Counted from the first letter of the stretch, positions 1-7,391 are shown. The stretch is DNA of 15,468 nucleotides from Deltaproteobacteria bacterium (GCA_019313605.1 JAFDAW010000026.1:1-15468), one strand, 5' to 3'. Notes: generated by a model from the letters alone, not told the origin. Program-made: numbers and translations.

Positions 1-1
1 C

Positions 2-1024
2 CAGACCTCGAAGCCCGTGATGCTCGCGGTCAACAAGATCGACCGCCCGCAACATCAGGTGCGCGTCGGCGAATTTTTCGCGCTCGGCTTCGAACACACG
101 CGGAGCATTTCGGCCGAGCACGCCACCGGCGCCTGGGACGCACTCGAAGATCTCGTTGCACAAATCCCGGAGACCCTCGAACCCGAGCCCGTTCTCGACG
201 AGGGGATTCGCATCGCGATCGTCGGGCGGCCGAACGTCGGCAAAAGCTCGCTCCTCAACCGCCTGGTCGGCGCGGAACGCGTCGTCGTATCCGACGTTCC
301 GGGCACGACGCGCGACTCGGTCGACACCCTGGTCGTGCAGGACGATCAGCGATTCACCTTGATCGACACCGCGGGCCTGCGAAAGCAGGGCAGGCGTTCG
401 CGAACCGCCGAAAGGGGTAGCGCGCTGATGACGGTGCGCGCGCTGGAACGCGCACAGGTCGCATTCCTCGTCATCGATGCCGACGAGGGTTTCCGCTCGC
501 ACGACGCGACGATCGCGAGCCTCGCCCAGGAGCGCGGCTGTTCGACCATCATCCTCGTCAACAAATGGGATCTCGTCGAGAAGGCCGGACCGCACCGGGC
601 AAAGGAGGTCCGCGATTCGATCCAACGCGGTTTGCGTTTTCTCGCCGATGCCCCGCTGTGCCAGATCTCTGCGAAGACCGGCGCGGGAGTAGGGCGCCTG
701 CTCGAGCGCGCGCAGAAACTCCAACAGACCGCCGAGCGCCGGATTTCGACGTCTGCGCTGAATCGCTGGTTGCAGGATTGCGTGAGCCGCCACGAGCCCG
801 CGATGGCACAGCGCGGACACCGCAAGCGCCCGCTGAAGTTCTTCTACGCGACCCAGACCACCGTCCGTCCACCGACGTTCGTGCTGGTTTGTACGGATCC
901 GGACGCCGTTCAAGCCTCCTACCGCCGGTTTCTCGAGAACCGGCTCCGAGAGAGCTTCGGCTTCGATGGCATCCCGATCCGACTGCGCCTGCGACCGCGC
1001 TCGCGCAAGGACGAGAGCGAATAG
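2..1024 (+). CDS. der: GTPase Der (EngA), 5'-truncated by window edge
   Basis: Der is a double-domain GTPase needed for assembly of the 50S ribosomal subunit. The reading frame is open from base 2 (QTSKP-VMLAVNKID), so most of the first G domain lies outside the window. Only its G4 motif NKID and its G5-like SAEHATG remain. Counting from the GTG at 17, the second G domain is complete: P-loop GRPNVGKS (70-77), GTTRD (96-100), DTAG (117-120), NKWD (182-185) and SAK (218-220). A KH-like C-terminal domain follows, with the family signature LKFFYATQT...RPPTFVLV...SYRRFLENRLRE...GIPIRLRLR. The tail is short and basic/acidic. In E. coli der lies beside yfgM and bamB. Here a YfgM-like gene follows directly, which supports the call. 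No intact start should be sought inside the window. Confidence 0.97.
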   Translation, partial: QTSKPVMLAVNKIDRPQHQVRVGEFFALGFEHTRSISAEHATGAWDALEDLVAQIPETLEPEPVLDEGIRIAIVGRPNVGKSSLLNRLVGAERVVVSDVPGTTRDSVDTLVVQDDQRFTLIDTAGLRKQGRRSRTAERGSALMTVRALERAQVAFLVIDADEGFRSHDATIASLAQERGCSTIILVNKWDLVEKAGPHRAKEVRDSIQRGLRFLADAPLCQISAKTGAGVGRLLERAQKLQQTAERRISTSALNRWLQDCVSRHEPAMAQRGHRKRPLKFFYATQTTVRPPTFVLVCTDPDAVQASYRRFLENRLRESFGFDGIPIRLRLRPRSRKDESE

Positions 1025-1090
1025 GGGGCCCACTCGATATCCGGGTCTCGAAGTCGCGGAAGCATCCGATACAATCCGCGCCGCCCGATC

Positions 1091-1158
1091 CGATTAACCG
1101 CACCACCCGATTAACCGCACCACCCGATTAGCCGCACCACCCGATCAGCCGTACCACC
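1091..1158. repeat. 17-bp tandem repeat, four copies, between der and the yfgM-like gene
   Basis: Four head-to-tail copies of cgattaaccgcaccacc. Copies 1 (1091-1107) and 2 (1108-1124) are identical. Copy 3 (1125-1141) differs at one base and copy 4 (1142-1158) at three. The array fills much of the 161-bp gap and ends 27 bp before the GTG of the next gene. The unit length is not a multiple of three. I see no reading frame or hairpin that explains it. It looks like local slippage or a variable-number repeat. A role as a repeated protein-binding site is possible but unsupported. Confidence 0.9.
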
Positions 1159-1185
1159 TACAGGGAATTCCCGAAGAGAGGCAAC

Positions 1186-1926
1186 GTGGCCCACAAGCCC
1201 GAACACGAGCAGTCACACGTCATCGAAGAAATCGAAGACCTCGCCGAGCGCGGTGCGCAGTGGATCCGCGATCACCTCGCGTTCACGATCACCCTGTTGG
1301 TCGTCATACTGGCTTCGGCCGCGGGGATCGGCGCTTTCGCCGCACACCGCAACACCGAGGCAGAGGCGGCTTCCGATGCATTCGACCGGGTCACGACCGA
1401 ATACAGAAAGGCGATGGGCGCTGCCCCCGACGCGTTGGAGATGCCCGAACTCGCCAATCCGGCCGCGGCCGCGGCGATTCGAAGCGAATTCGCCGAGCAA
1501 TTTGCAGCCGTTGCCGAAGAGCACTCGGGCACGGTCGCCGCAGCGCTCGCACGGCTCGAGCAGGGGAACATGTCAGCGGCCGCCGGCGAGACCGACGCCG
1601 CGATCGCAATCTGGCAGGGCGCCATCGACGAACTCGGTGGGAACCCGAACTTCCGGGCCATCCTCGAACAGCGGATTGGCCAGGCCTACGACGGCGACGC
1701 ACGCTGGCTCGAGGCCGCAGAATCCTACGCGCGCGCCGGGGCGGTGGAAAGCTATCCGCTGCGCCACTGGGCGCTCGCCCAGGCAGCCCGTTGCTTTCAG
1801 CAGGCCGGCGAACTCGCGCGCGCCCGCGAACTCGCGCTGCTCGTCGACACGGAATCCCCGGACCTGATGCTGCCGCAGCACCTCACCAGCATGCTCGCGG
1901 AACTCCGACAGATCCCGGCGCTCTGA
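1186..1926 (+). CDS. YfgM/CpoB-like membrane-anchored TPR protein
   Basis: This 246-residue protein has a short cytoplasmic N-terminus rich in Glu and His. One transmembrane helix follows (about residues 32-53, LAFTITLLVVILASAAGIGAF), then a long Ala/Glu-rich periplasmic helical region. The C-terminal part looks like tetratricopeptide repeats (roughly 150-240, e.g. QRIGQAYDGDARWLEAAESYARAG and AQAARCFQQAGELARARELA). This is the architecture of E. coli YfgM, an ancillary SecYEG-translocon subunit that works with periplasmic chaperones. YfgM is also encoded next to der in E. coli, although bamB is missing here. The GTG start at 1186 has a purine-rich ribosome site (gaagagagg, 1173-1181). The membrane TPR assignment is firm. 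The exact role is inferred from topology and neighbourhood. Confidence 0.72.
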   Translation: MAHKPEHEQSHVIEEIEDLAERGAQWIRDHLAFTITLLVVILASAAGIGAFAAHRNTEAEAASDAFDRVTTEYRKAMGAAPDALEMPELANPAAAAAIRSEFAEQFAAVAEEHSGTVAAALARLEQGNMSAAAGETDAAIAIWQGAIDELGGNPNFRAILEQRIGQAYDGDARWLEAAESYARAGAVESYPLRHWALAQAARCFQQAGELARARELALLVDTESPDLMLPQHLTSMLAELRQIPAL

Positions 1927-2067
1927 TCACAGACCCAGCGCCGGCGACGCGTCCAAACTCCACTACTGCAGGGACGGATCCCAGCTTGAAGCCCAGCCGC
2001 TGAGGATTTGTGGGCCTTCGAGCCCTCAAAATCAGAGCCCAGCCTCCGTCACCCCTCAAATTTAATG

Positions 2068-2103
2068 TCCGATAAGTATTATTATGTCAAGTAGGATATC
2101 GGA
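2068..2103. promoter_or_regulatory. Inverted repeat in an AT-rich island, possible operator
   Basis: The 7-bp arms tccgata (2068-2074) and tatcgga (2097-2103) are exact reverse complements separated by 22 bp of AT-rich sequence. The 29-bp centre-to-centre distance is close to three helical turns, which would suit a dimeric DNA-binding protein. The island contains TATTAT (2077-2082) on the plus strand and a perfect TTGACA (2090-2085) on the minus strand. Neither has a good partner hexamer. The function is unknown. Confidence 0.3.
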
Positions 2104-2187
2104 GTCGAGGATCCCTCTCGTCCCCTTCGATCCGGGTGATTTCGCCCCTTTTCCCAGCTGCGGTTTCGAGAGGTTGCGAGGCCCTCT

Positions 2188-2216
2188 TTCCGGTTCGGTG
2201 CGGGCTGTGCTATAGG
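2188..2216 (+). promoter_or_regulatory. Candidate promoter for the pyrophosphorylase-FYDLN operon
   Basis: TATAGG at 2211-2216 is preceded by TGC (2208-2210), an extended -10 arrangement. Seventeen bases upstream lies TTCCGG (2188-2193), which matches only the TT of a -35 box. Transcription from here would leave a leader of about 30 nt before the GTG at 2251. This is a weak sequence-only call. Confidence 0.27.
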
Positions 2217-2250
2217 CGCGCGATTCCTAGCGGGTTGGAGAAAACGCGTC

Positions 2251-3678
2251 GTGAGTGAGAGCCGCGGACAACAAAATTACGAGGAAGCGCTCGGTCGCTT
2301 CCGAGATCACGGCCAGGAGCGGGTTTTCCGGTTCTGGGATGATCTCGGCGGACTGCAGCGGCAGCAGCTCCTCGATCAGGCCTCAGCGGTCGACCTGGCG
2401 GCGCTGGAGCGCGCCCACGACGCAAACAGCGGCTGCACGGGTGCCCGGCCCCCCAAACTCGAGACGGTTCCCGTGGTGCGCCTTCCGGCCCACGGTGGCG
2501 ATGCGCTGGCGGCCGATCGGGCCTTCGAGCGTGGCAGCCAGGCGCTCGCGGATGGGCGTGTCGCGGTGCTGGTGGTGGCGGGCGGCCAGGCGACCCGGTT
2601 GGGATTCGACCAACCCAAGGGCGCCTACCCGGTCGGCCCCATCAGCGAGCGAACCCTCTTCGAACAGCAGGCCCAGAAGATCCGTGGCCTGCGTCGTCGC
2701 TATGAGCGCCCTCTCCCGTGGTACATCATGACCAGCGATGCGACCGACGCCGCCACGCGCGCGCTGTTCGCCGAGAACGACTCCTTCGGGCTGCCTGCAG
2801 AAGACGTGATCTTCTTTCAACAGGGCATGGTGCAGAGCCTGGACTTCGAAGGGCGCATGATCCTGGAGCGCCCCGACCGAATCTTCGAGAACCCAAACGG
2901 TCACGGGGGATCGCTGACCGCCCTGCTCTCTTCCGGCAGCCTGGACGACATGGAGCGCCGTGGCATCGACACGGTCTTCTACTACCAGGTCGACAACCCG
3001 CTGATCCGAATTGCGGATCCCACCTACCTCGGATTTCACCTCGAGGCCGAAGCGGACATGTCCTGCAAGGTCGTCCAGAAGCGCGATCCGATGGAGAAGG
3101 TTGGTGTGGTCGCGCGGGCCGACGGGAAAATCGGCGTGATCGAATACACCGAGATCGACGACGAACACCGATTTGCGACAGATGACAAGGGCGAGCTGGT
3201 GTTCTGGGCCGGCAGTGTCGCCATCCACATCTTTTCGACCGCATTCATTCGCCGGGTTGCCGAAAACGCCGATGAACTCCTGCCCTATCACGCGTCGGCG
3301 AAACGCATCCCGACGATCGACGAGGGCGGCCAGCCCATCCAGCCCACCGAACCCAACGGTCACAAACTCGAGCGATTTGTATTCGACGCACTCGCCGCCG
3401 CTCGATCGGTCTGCATTGTAGAGGGAGATCGCAACTTGGAATATTCGCCGATCAAGAATGCCGAAGGCACAGACTCGCCGACTTCTGCTCGACGCGATTT
3501 GATCGCCGTGTACCGCTCGTGGCTCGACGCCGCGGGCATCGAGTTGCCGAAGAACGGCGCCGCAATCGAAATCGACCACTCGCGGGTTGACGGCCCCGAC
3601 GAAGCGCGCCAACTGGGAATCCAGCGGTGCGCCGAGGCCGGGGACACGATCCGCGTCCAAGCCGGGGAGAGCGCATGA
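2251..3678 (+). CDS. UAP1-type UDP-N-acetylhexosamine (UDPGP family) pyrophosphorylase
   Basis: This 475-residue protein belongs to the UDPGP family. It is expected to form a UDP-sugar and pyrophosphate from UTP and a sugar 1-phosphate, most likely UDP-GlcNAc. The nucleotide-binding signature is GGQATRLG (111-118) followed by PKG (122-124). Substrate-loop motifs match eukaryotic UAP1 closely: NPNGHGG (214-220), YYQVDNPLIRIADPTYLGF (244-262), KVVQKRDPMEKVGVV (273-287), IEYTEI (297-302), NGHKLERFVFD (369-379) and SPIKNAEGTDSPTSARRDL (399-417). This is not the bacterial GlmU fold; there is no left-handed-helix acetyltransferase domain. The GTG start has GGAG 10 bp upstream. The gene overlaps the next by ATGA, so the two are translationally coupled. 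The substrate is inferred from family resemblance. Glucose or galactose 1-phosphate cannot be excluded. Confidence 0.9.
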   Translation: MSESRGQQNYEEALGRFRDHGQERVFRFWDDLGGLQRQQLLDQASAVDLAALERAHDANSGCTGARPPKLETVPVVRLPAHGGDALAADRAFERGSQALADGRVAVLVVAGGQATRLGFDQPKGAYPVGPISERTLFEQQAQKIRGLRRRYERPLPWYIMTSDATDAATRALFAENDSFGLPAEDVIFFQQGMVQSLDFEGRMILERPDRIFENPNGHGGSLTALLSSGSLDDMERRGIDTVFYYQVDNPLIRIADPTYLGFHLEAEADMSCKVVQKRDPMEKVGVVARADGKIGVIEYTEIDDEHRFATDDKGELVFWAGSVAIHIFSTAFIRRVAENADELLPYHASAKRIPTIDEGGQPIQPTEPNGHKLERFVFDALAAARSVCIVEGDRNLEYSPIKNAEGTDSPTSARRDLIAVYRSWLDAAGIELPKNGAAIEIDHSRVDGPDEARQLGIQRCAEAGDTIRVQAGESA

Positions 3679-4760
3679 CTCTCGCAAAGAAGACGACCAG
3701 GGCGCGTCGCCCCGCAAAGAAGACAACCAAGGCGCGTAGCTCGGCCAAGCGCACCAGTGCCAAGGCCGGGAGCAAAAAGAAATCCACCAACAAAAAGAGA
3801 GCCATGAGCAAAAAGAAAACCGTGAAGAAGAAGGCCTCGCCCAAGAAGAAGACTTCGACAGCGAGAAAGGCCCCGGCCAAGAAGAAGTCCAAGACGACAA
3901 AAAAGACAGCGGGAAAGACGACGGCGGCAGCGAAAGCGAAATCCGCAGCGATTGCAGCCCGAAAGAAAGCGGCCGCTGCCAAAGCCAATGTCAGGGGAAA
4001 AGCCGCTGCCTTGAAGGCGAAGGAACGCGCACTCGCCGCCAAAGCGAAAGCAAAAGCCGCGGCGTTGAAAGCCCGGGAACGCGCGCTCGCCGCCAAGGCG
4101 AAAGAAAAGGTAAAAGCCCTCAAAGAAAAGGAGCGCGCGGCCATCCTCAAGGCGCGCGAAAAGGCCAAGGCCCTCAAAGAAAAAGAGCGCCTCCTCGCTG
4201 CCAAAGCGAAGGAAAAGGCGCGCGCAGCCGCGATCAAAGCCAAGGAAAAGGCCAAGGCCCTCAAAGAAAAAGAGCGCCTGGCCGCCATCAAAGCGAAAGA
4301 AAAGGCCAAGGTCCTCAAAGCAAAGGAAGCGGCTGCAATGGCCAAGGCCAAAGCTGCCGCAGCAGTAAAGGCCAAGAAGGACGCGGCCGCGAATGCCAAG
4401 GCGGTCGAGGCTGCCCGGCGGCGGAGCATGTACAAGGACACGATGGTCACGGGCACGGTCGAAACCTCACCGCTCGGAACCCGCTTCATCTGCTACGAAT
4501 GCGCCGCGCGCTTCTACGACTTGAACCGCCCGGAACCGGTCTGCCCCAAGTGCGGTACCGACCAGCGCGAGAAACCCAAGACGCCCACCAAGCCGGCTCC
4601 CCGGCCGAAGGGCCGGGGCAAGAAGCGAGGCGGAATGGCGCCGCTGCTCGACGAAGACGAAGAGGAATTCGTCGCGGCGGAAGACGAAGAAACCCGGGAA
4701 GTGGGTCTGGAGGAGACGCTTCTCGAAAAGCGCGGTGTTGGCGACGACGAGGAGACCTGA
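3675..4760 (+). CDS. Histone-H1-like Lys/Ala-rich protein with FYDLN zinc ribbon and acidic tail
   Basis: This 361-residue protein has four segments. Residues 1-108 are a Lys/Thr/Ala/Arg-rich polycation resembling histone H1 tails. Residues 111-229 are an Ala/Lys/Glu helical repeat (listed separately). Residues 268-294 form a zinc ribbon with CYEC (273-276) and CPKC (290-293) flanking RFYDLN (279-284). Residues 326-361 are strongly acidic. CXXC pairs around [KR]FYDLN followed by an acidic tract define TIGR02300, a family of unknown function. The cationic extension is, to my knowledge, not part of that family model. The ATG at 3675 is preferred over an in-frame upstream start at 3627 because it gives an ATGA overlap and has a ggggagag ribosome site at 3663-3670. 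Nucleic-acid binding is inferred. The Lys codons make the gene A-richer than its neighbours. Confidence 0.88.
   Translation: MTLAKKTTRARRPAKKTTKARSSAKRTSAKAGSKKKSTNKKRAMSKKKTVKKKASPKKKTSTARKAPAKKKSKTTKKTAGKTTAAAKAKSAAIAARKKAAAAKANVRGKAAALKAKERALAAKAKAKAAALKARERALAAKAKEKVKALKEKERAAILKAREKAKALKEKERLLAAKAKEKARAAAIKAKEKAKALKEKERLAAIKAKEKAKVLKAKEAAAMAKAKAAAAVKAKKDAAANAKAVEAARRRSMYKDTMVTGTVETSPLGTRFICYECAARFYDLNRPEPVCPKCGTDQREKPKTPTKPAPRPKGRGKKRGGMAPLLDEDEEEFVAAEDEETREVGLEETLLEKRGVGDDEET
4005..4361 (+). repeat. 18-residue helical repeat inside the H1-like/FYDLN protein
   Basis: Six 18-residue units fall at residues 111-128, 129-146, 147-164, 165-182, 194-211 and 212-229. A single 11-residue partial unit sits at 183-193. 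The consensus is KALKEKERLAAIKAKEKA. At DNA level a 35-bp segment recurs exactly at 4158-4192 and 4245-4279 (period 87 bp), showing recent unit duplication. Eighteen residues equal five alpha-helical turns and eleven equal about three, so each indel keeps the helix in register. Confidence 0.88.
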
Positions 4761-4793
4761 GAGCCGCGCAATCGGCGCCGCTAAACCGAGCCG

Positions 4794-5222
4794 CTAAAAG
4801 GTGGTCACGCGCCTGAAGATCATCTTGTAGATCGGCCGATCCCTCTCTCGGGCCACCCGCTCTTTGGCAAGCTGATCGACCAGGATCTGGTTGTCGGTGA
4901 CCTTGTAGGCGCGATCCCTGCGCTGTTTGCTGGCCTGTTGGGCGCGCTCGAACTCGCCAATCCGCTCTTCCAACAATCCGCCGCCCTGGACCACCACTTT
5001 GTTCGCATCTCCCGCTTTGCGGTAGTGGGCCATCTGGATTTCGACCTCGCCCTGGTAGGCCGAAATCATCTGGTGGAGTGCCTCATCCGAGTAACCGCGG
5101 TAAGGGCGAGCCACAGCGTTCTCGATCACCGCATTGCGGTGATAGTTCCAGCCGCCGGCGACGCCGAGAATCAGGAGCAAGATCAGGGTCTGCCCCACGC
5201 GCACATCAGATCCGCTTGCCAT
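4794..5222 (-). CDS. Small membrane-anchored protein of unknown function
   Basis: I do not recognise this 142-residue protein. It has one N-terminal hydrophobic helix (about 9-25, VGQTLILLLILGVAGGW) and then a soluble, highly charged, predicted-helical domain. A conserved-looking segment YRGYSDEALHQMISAYQGEV lies at 41-60. A Glu/Arg/Gln-rich stretch (85-130) could form a coiled coil. The end is basic (IYKMIFRRVTTF). The ATG at 5222 has a strong GGAGGAAA ribosome site just upstream (5226-5233 on the plus strand). It lies downstream of the lytic transglycosylase gene on the same strand, 123 bp away. It could be co-transcribed and act at the envelope, but that rests on position only. It converges on the FYDLN gene with a 33-bp gap and no clear terminator. 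Confidence 0.8.
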   Translation of the reverse strand: MASGSDVRVGQTLILLLILGVAGGWNYHRNAVIENAVARPYRGYSDEALHQMISAYQGEVEIQMAHYRKAGDANKVVVQGGGLLEERIGEFERAQQASKQRRDRAYKVTDNQILVDQLAKERVARERDRPIYKMIFRRVTTF

Positions 5223-5345
5223 GGGATTTCCTCCATCGGTCTAGACGCGCGGGACTCTCCGCTCGGTCCGACTCGTTGCAGACTACGATTCGGCAAAACC
5301 GGCTCAATACTTGGGGGCCGTTTCCGGGCCCGCTCGGCCGCTGCT

Positions 5346-7391
5346 TCAGTAGAGCGCGCGGTAGACGTGAAGGCTGCGCAGGACGCGCTTTACATACTGG
5401 CGTGTCTGATCGTAGGGGATGGCCTCGACCCACTCGTCATCTTCGAACGGGCCTTCGGCGAGCCAGCGCGACACGGCCTCCGGGCCCGCGTTATAGCTCG
5501 CGATCGCCGCCGACCTGCGGCCGTCGAATCGCATCATCAACTGTTCGAGATACGCACTCCCGAGTTGAATGTTGATGCTCGGGATGAAGAGATCGTCGGG
5601 CGAGAACGCCTCGAGGGATTCGCGCTGCGCGAGGCGTTCGCCGGTCTCGGGCATGATCTGGAGCAACCCGCGCGCGCCCGATATCGAGACGACTTCGGGT
5701 CGGTAGCCGCTCTCTTCGCGCATGACCGCGTACACGAGCCCGGGCTCGACACGGATGCCGCTCTCGGCGACCTCGCGAAACAAATCGACGAAGGGGGTCG
5801 GCCACGCGTGCCACCAGACCTCGAGGTCTGCCGGTGCCGGCAACCCGGACAGGCGCGCACCGTACTCCTCGACCATCAGCAGTTCGGGGCGGTAGAAGTC
5901 TCCAGAATCCGCATAGAGCTGCGCGAGGTTGAGGCGATCTGCGAGTCCGCTCACGCGGGGGTACAGCAATTCGAGTTCGTCGCGCGCTTCCGTCAACATG
6001 CCGGCTTCCAGCAGGATTCTCGCGCGCATCAAATCGCGTTCCTCGATCTGCGAAGCGCCCGGATCGAGCGGCTCGGGATCTGGCACCTCTCCGGAGGTGA
6101 TCCGAGCGGCCGATCGAAAGCCGTAATAGGCGAGCGGGTACTCGGTGGCGAGCGCCCGGTACTCGTCCTCGGCACCGTTTGCTCCGTTTTGATCCAGGGC
6201 TCGGGCTCGCCAGTAGCGGGCTCTCTGCGTCGAGGGCGCGTCATCCTCGACGATCAGTCGATCGAAGTATCCGATCGCCTCGGCGAACCGCTCGGCGCGG
6301 TATCTCGACCAGCCGAGCCGCCAGCCCGCGACGGCCGCGATGGTTCTCGATCTTCCCCCGAGCGCCTTCTCGAAATAGGCCTCCGCGCGCTCGGGCCCGT
6401 CGTCGCCCTCTCCCTCCGCGAGCAACCCCGCCAGCAGATTGGCGCGCGACGCGTGCGCACCCCCCGCTTTCGCACCGATGCTCTCGAGTTCACGTATTGC
6501 ACGAGGAACATCACCGGACCGAGCGTGAGATCTCGCCTTTTCGATCTGGACTCTGTCATCCTGAGGAAGCCCCGCATAAGCGGCTGCGGCTTCCGGATAG
6601 CGGCGCAGGCGAAACAAGGTGTCGGCGCGCTGGCGCGCGACGCGGCGGCGTTCGTTGCTCTTCAGTCCGCCGAGTGCGAGGGCGCGATCGTAGGCCTCTA
6701 GCGCCTCTTCGTTGCTCCGCTTGTCGAAAAACGCGTCGCCGCGCTCGCTGTATTGGCGAGCGCTGCGGAGCGGTTCTTCGAGCGGATCGCGCAAGCTGCC
6801 GAGTGCTTCGTCGGCGACTCGGGCGGATTCACTCCACGGGTAATGGGTCCAGACCTCGAGGTATTCCTCCGCCGCGCGTTCGCGCTCCCCCGATCGCTCC
6901 CACGAGGATGCGAGCGACGCGTGAAGCGCCGCGATCTGTTCGGGGTCGGTCGAGGCCTTCGCAGCGGTATACCAGGCCGCACGGGCCGCGACTTCATCTC
7001 CCTTGGCGGCGTGGGCACGACCGAGGAGTGTGAAGAAGGCGGCGTCCAGTGGCGAATCGCGCGACTCCCAGGCTGCGGTCATTGCGATCGCCGCGTCACT
7101 TCTGCCGGATTCAACCCGCGCGCGCATGCGCAATAAATCCGCGTGGTCGGCGATCAGCGGGTGTCGGCTCGCGATCGCTTCGAGCAACGCCTCTGCGGGG
7201 CGAAACTCGCGCTGCTCCAACGCTTCGCGCGCCACCCGCAGTGCGACTCCGGGCCGCTCCAGCAAATCCTCTGAGATCGCGCTCTCGACGGGCGATGCCG
7301 CGGCGATTTCGCTGCCCACCGCAGCCGTCGCCGAGAACGCGACGATCAGCGCGACCCATAACAGGAGGTCAGCGATTTCGCTCTTCAGCAC
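5346..7391 (-). CDS. Soluble lytic murein transglycosylase (Slt70-like)
   Basis: This periplasmic enzyme cleaves the MurNAc-GlcNAc bond of peptidoglycan and leaves 1,6-anhydroMurNAc ends. From the GTG at 7391 it has 681 residues, close to E. coli Slt (645). A hydrophobic signal segment near residues 10-26 (LLLWVALIVAFSATAAVG) comes first, then a long TPR-like helical superhelix (about 40-530) like the Slt70 U-domain. The C-terminal catalytic domain carries REESGY with catalytic Glu at 560, GARGLLQIMP (572-581) and SYNAGP (632-637). The start is uncertain. The frame stays open to 7601, with another GTG at 7436, and neither start has a clear ribosome site. I chose 7391 because it places the signal peptide at the N-terminus. 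The gene is divergent from a GHL10 glycan hydrolase. Confidence 0.92.
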   Translation of the reverse strand: MLKSEIADLLLWVALIVAFSATAAVGSEIAAASPVESAISEDLLERPGVALRVAREALEQREFRPAEALLEAIASRHPLIADHADLLRMRARVESGRSDAAIAMTAAWESRDSPLDAAFFTLLGRAHAAKGDEVAARAAWYTAAKASTDPEQIAALHASLASSWERSGERERAAEEYLEVWTHYPWSESARVADEALGSLRDPLEEPLRSARQYSERGDAFFDKRSNEEALEAYDRALALGGLKSNERRRVARQRADTLFRLRRYPEAAAAYAGLPQDDRVQIEKARSHARSGDVPRAIRELESIGAKAGGAHASRANLLAGLLAEGEGDDGPERAEAYFEKALGGRSRTIAAVAGWRLGWSRYRAERFAEAIGYFDRLIVEDDAPSTQRARYWRARALDQNGANGAEDEYRALATEYPLAYYGFRSAARITSGEVPDPEPLDPGASQIEERDLMRARILLEAGMLTEARDELELLYPRVSGLADRLNLAQLYADSGDFYRPELLMVEEYGARLSGLPAPADLEVWWHAWPTPFVDLFREVAESGIRVEPGLVYAVMREESGYRPEVVSISGARGLLQIMPETGERLAQRESLEAFSPDDLFIPSINIQLGSAYLEQLMMRFDGRRSAAIASYNAGPEAVSRWLAEGPFEDDEWVEAIPYDQTRQYVKRVLRSLHVYRALY

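Larger units (their letters stand above)
1927..2250. other. 324-bp intergenic region between the yfgM-like and pyrophosphorylase genes
   Basis: No convincing coding frame on either strand. The first part has a weak GGGC/GCCC hairpin near 2010-2025 without a T-run, so termination of the upstream gene is not established. An AT-rich island at about 2055-2100 stands out in GC-rich DNA and carries the inverted repeat listed separately. Closer to the next gene is a possible extended -10 promoter, also listed separately. The next gene has a GGAG ribosome site at 2237-2240. Confidence 0.6.

Noticed and set aside
2062..2090. Minus-strand promoter with perfect TTGACA (2090-2085)
   Set aside because: At 17-18 bp spacing the -10 candidates (CATTAA, ATTAAA) match only three of six bases. 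There is no downstream minus-strand gene.
2383..3900. 505-codon minus-strand frame opposite the pyrophosphorylase
   Set aside because: It has no recognisable domain, and the plus strand carries complete UDPGP motifs. Long antisense frames are common in GC-rich genomes.
3452..4489. Long minus-strand frame rich in Ala/Phe/Leu opposite the Lys/Ala-rich gene
   Set aside because: It is the antisense image of Lys and Ala codons (AAG/AAA read as CTT/TTT). The plus frame has a zinc ribbon, a ribosome site and operon overlap.
4777..4798. Short direct repeat gccgctaaa (4777-4785, 4790-4798) between convergent genes
   Set aside because: Nine bases in low-complexity DNA with no hairpin or T-run. It is not convincing as a terminator or element.
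5223..5345. Possible terminator between transglycosylase and small membrane protein (GGGCC/GGCCC)
   Set aside because: The stem has only 5 bp and no T-run on the minus strand, so the two genes may well be co-transcribed.
4938..6701. 587-codon plus-strand frame opposite the transglycosylase
   Set aside because: It is a shadow frame with no motifs. The minus strand carries a complete lytic transglycosylase.
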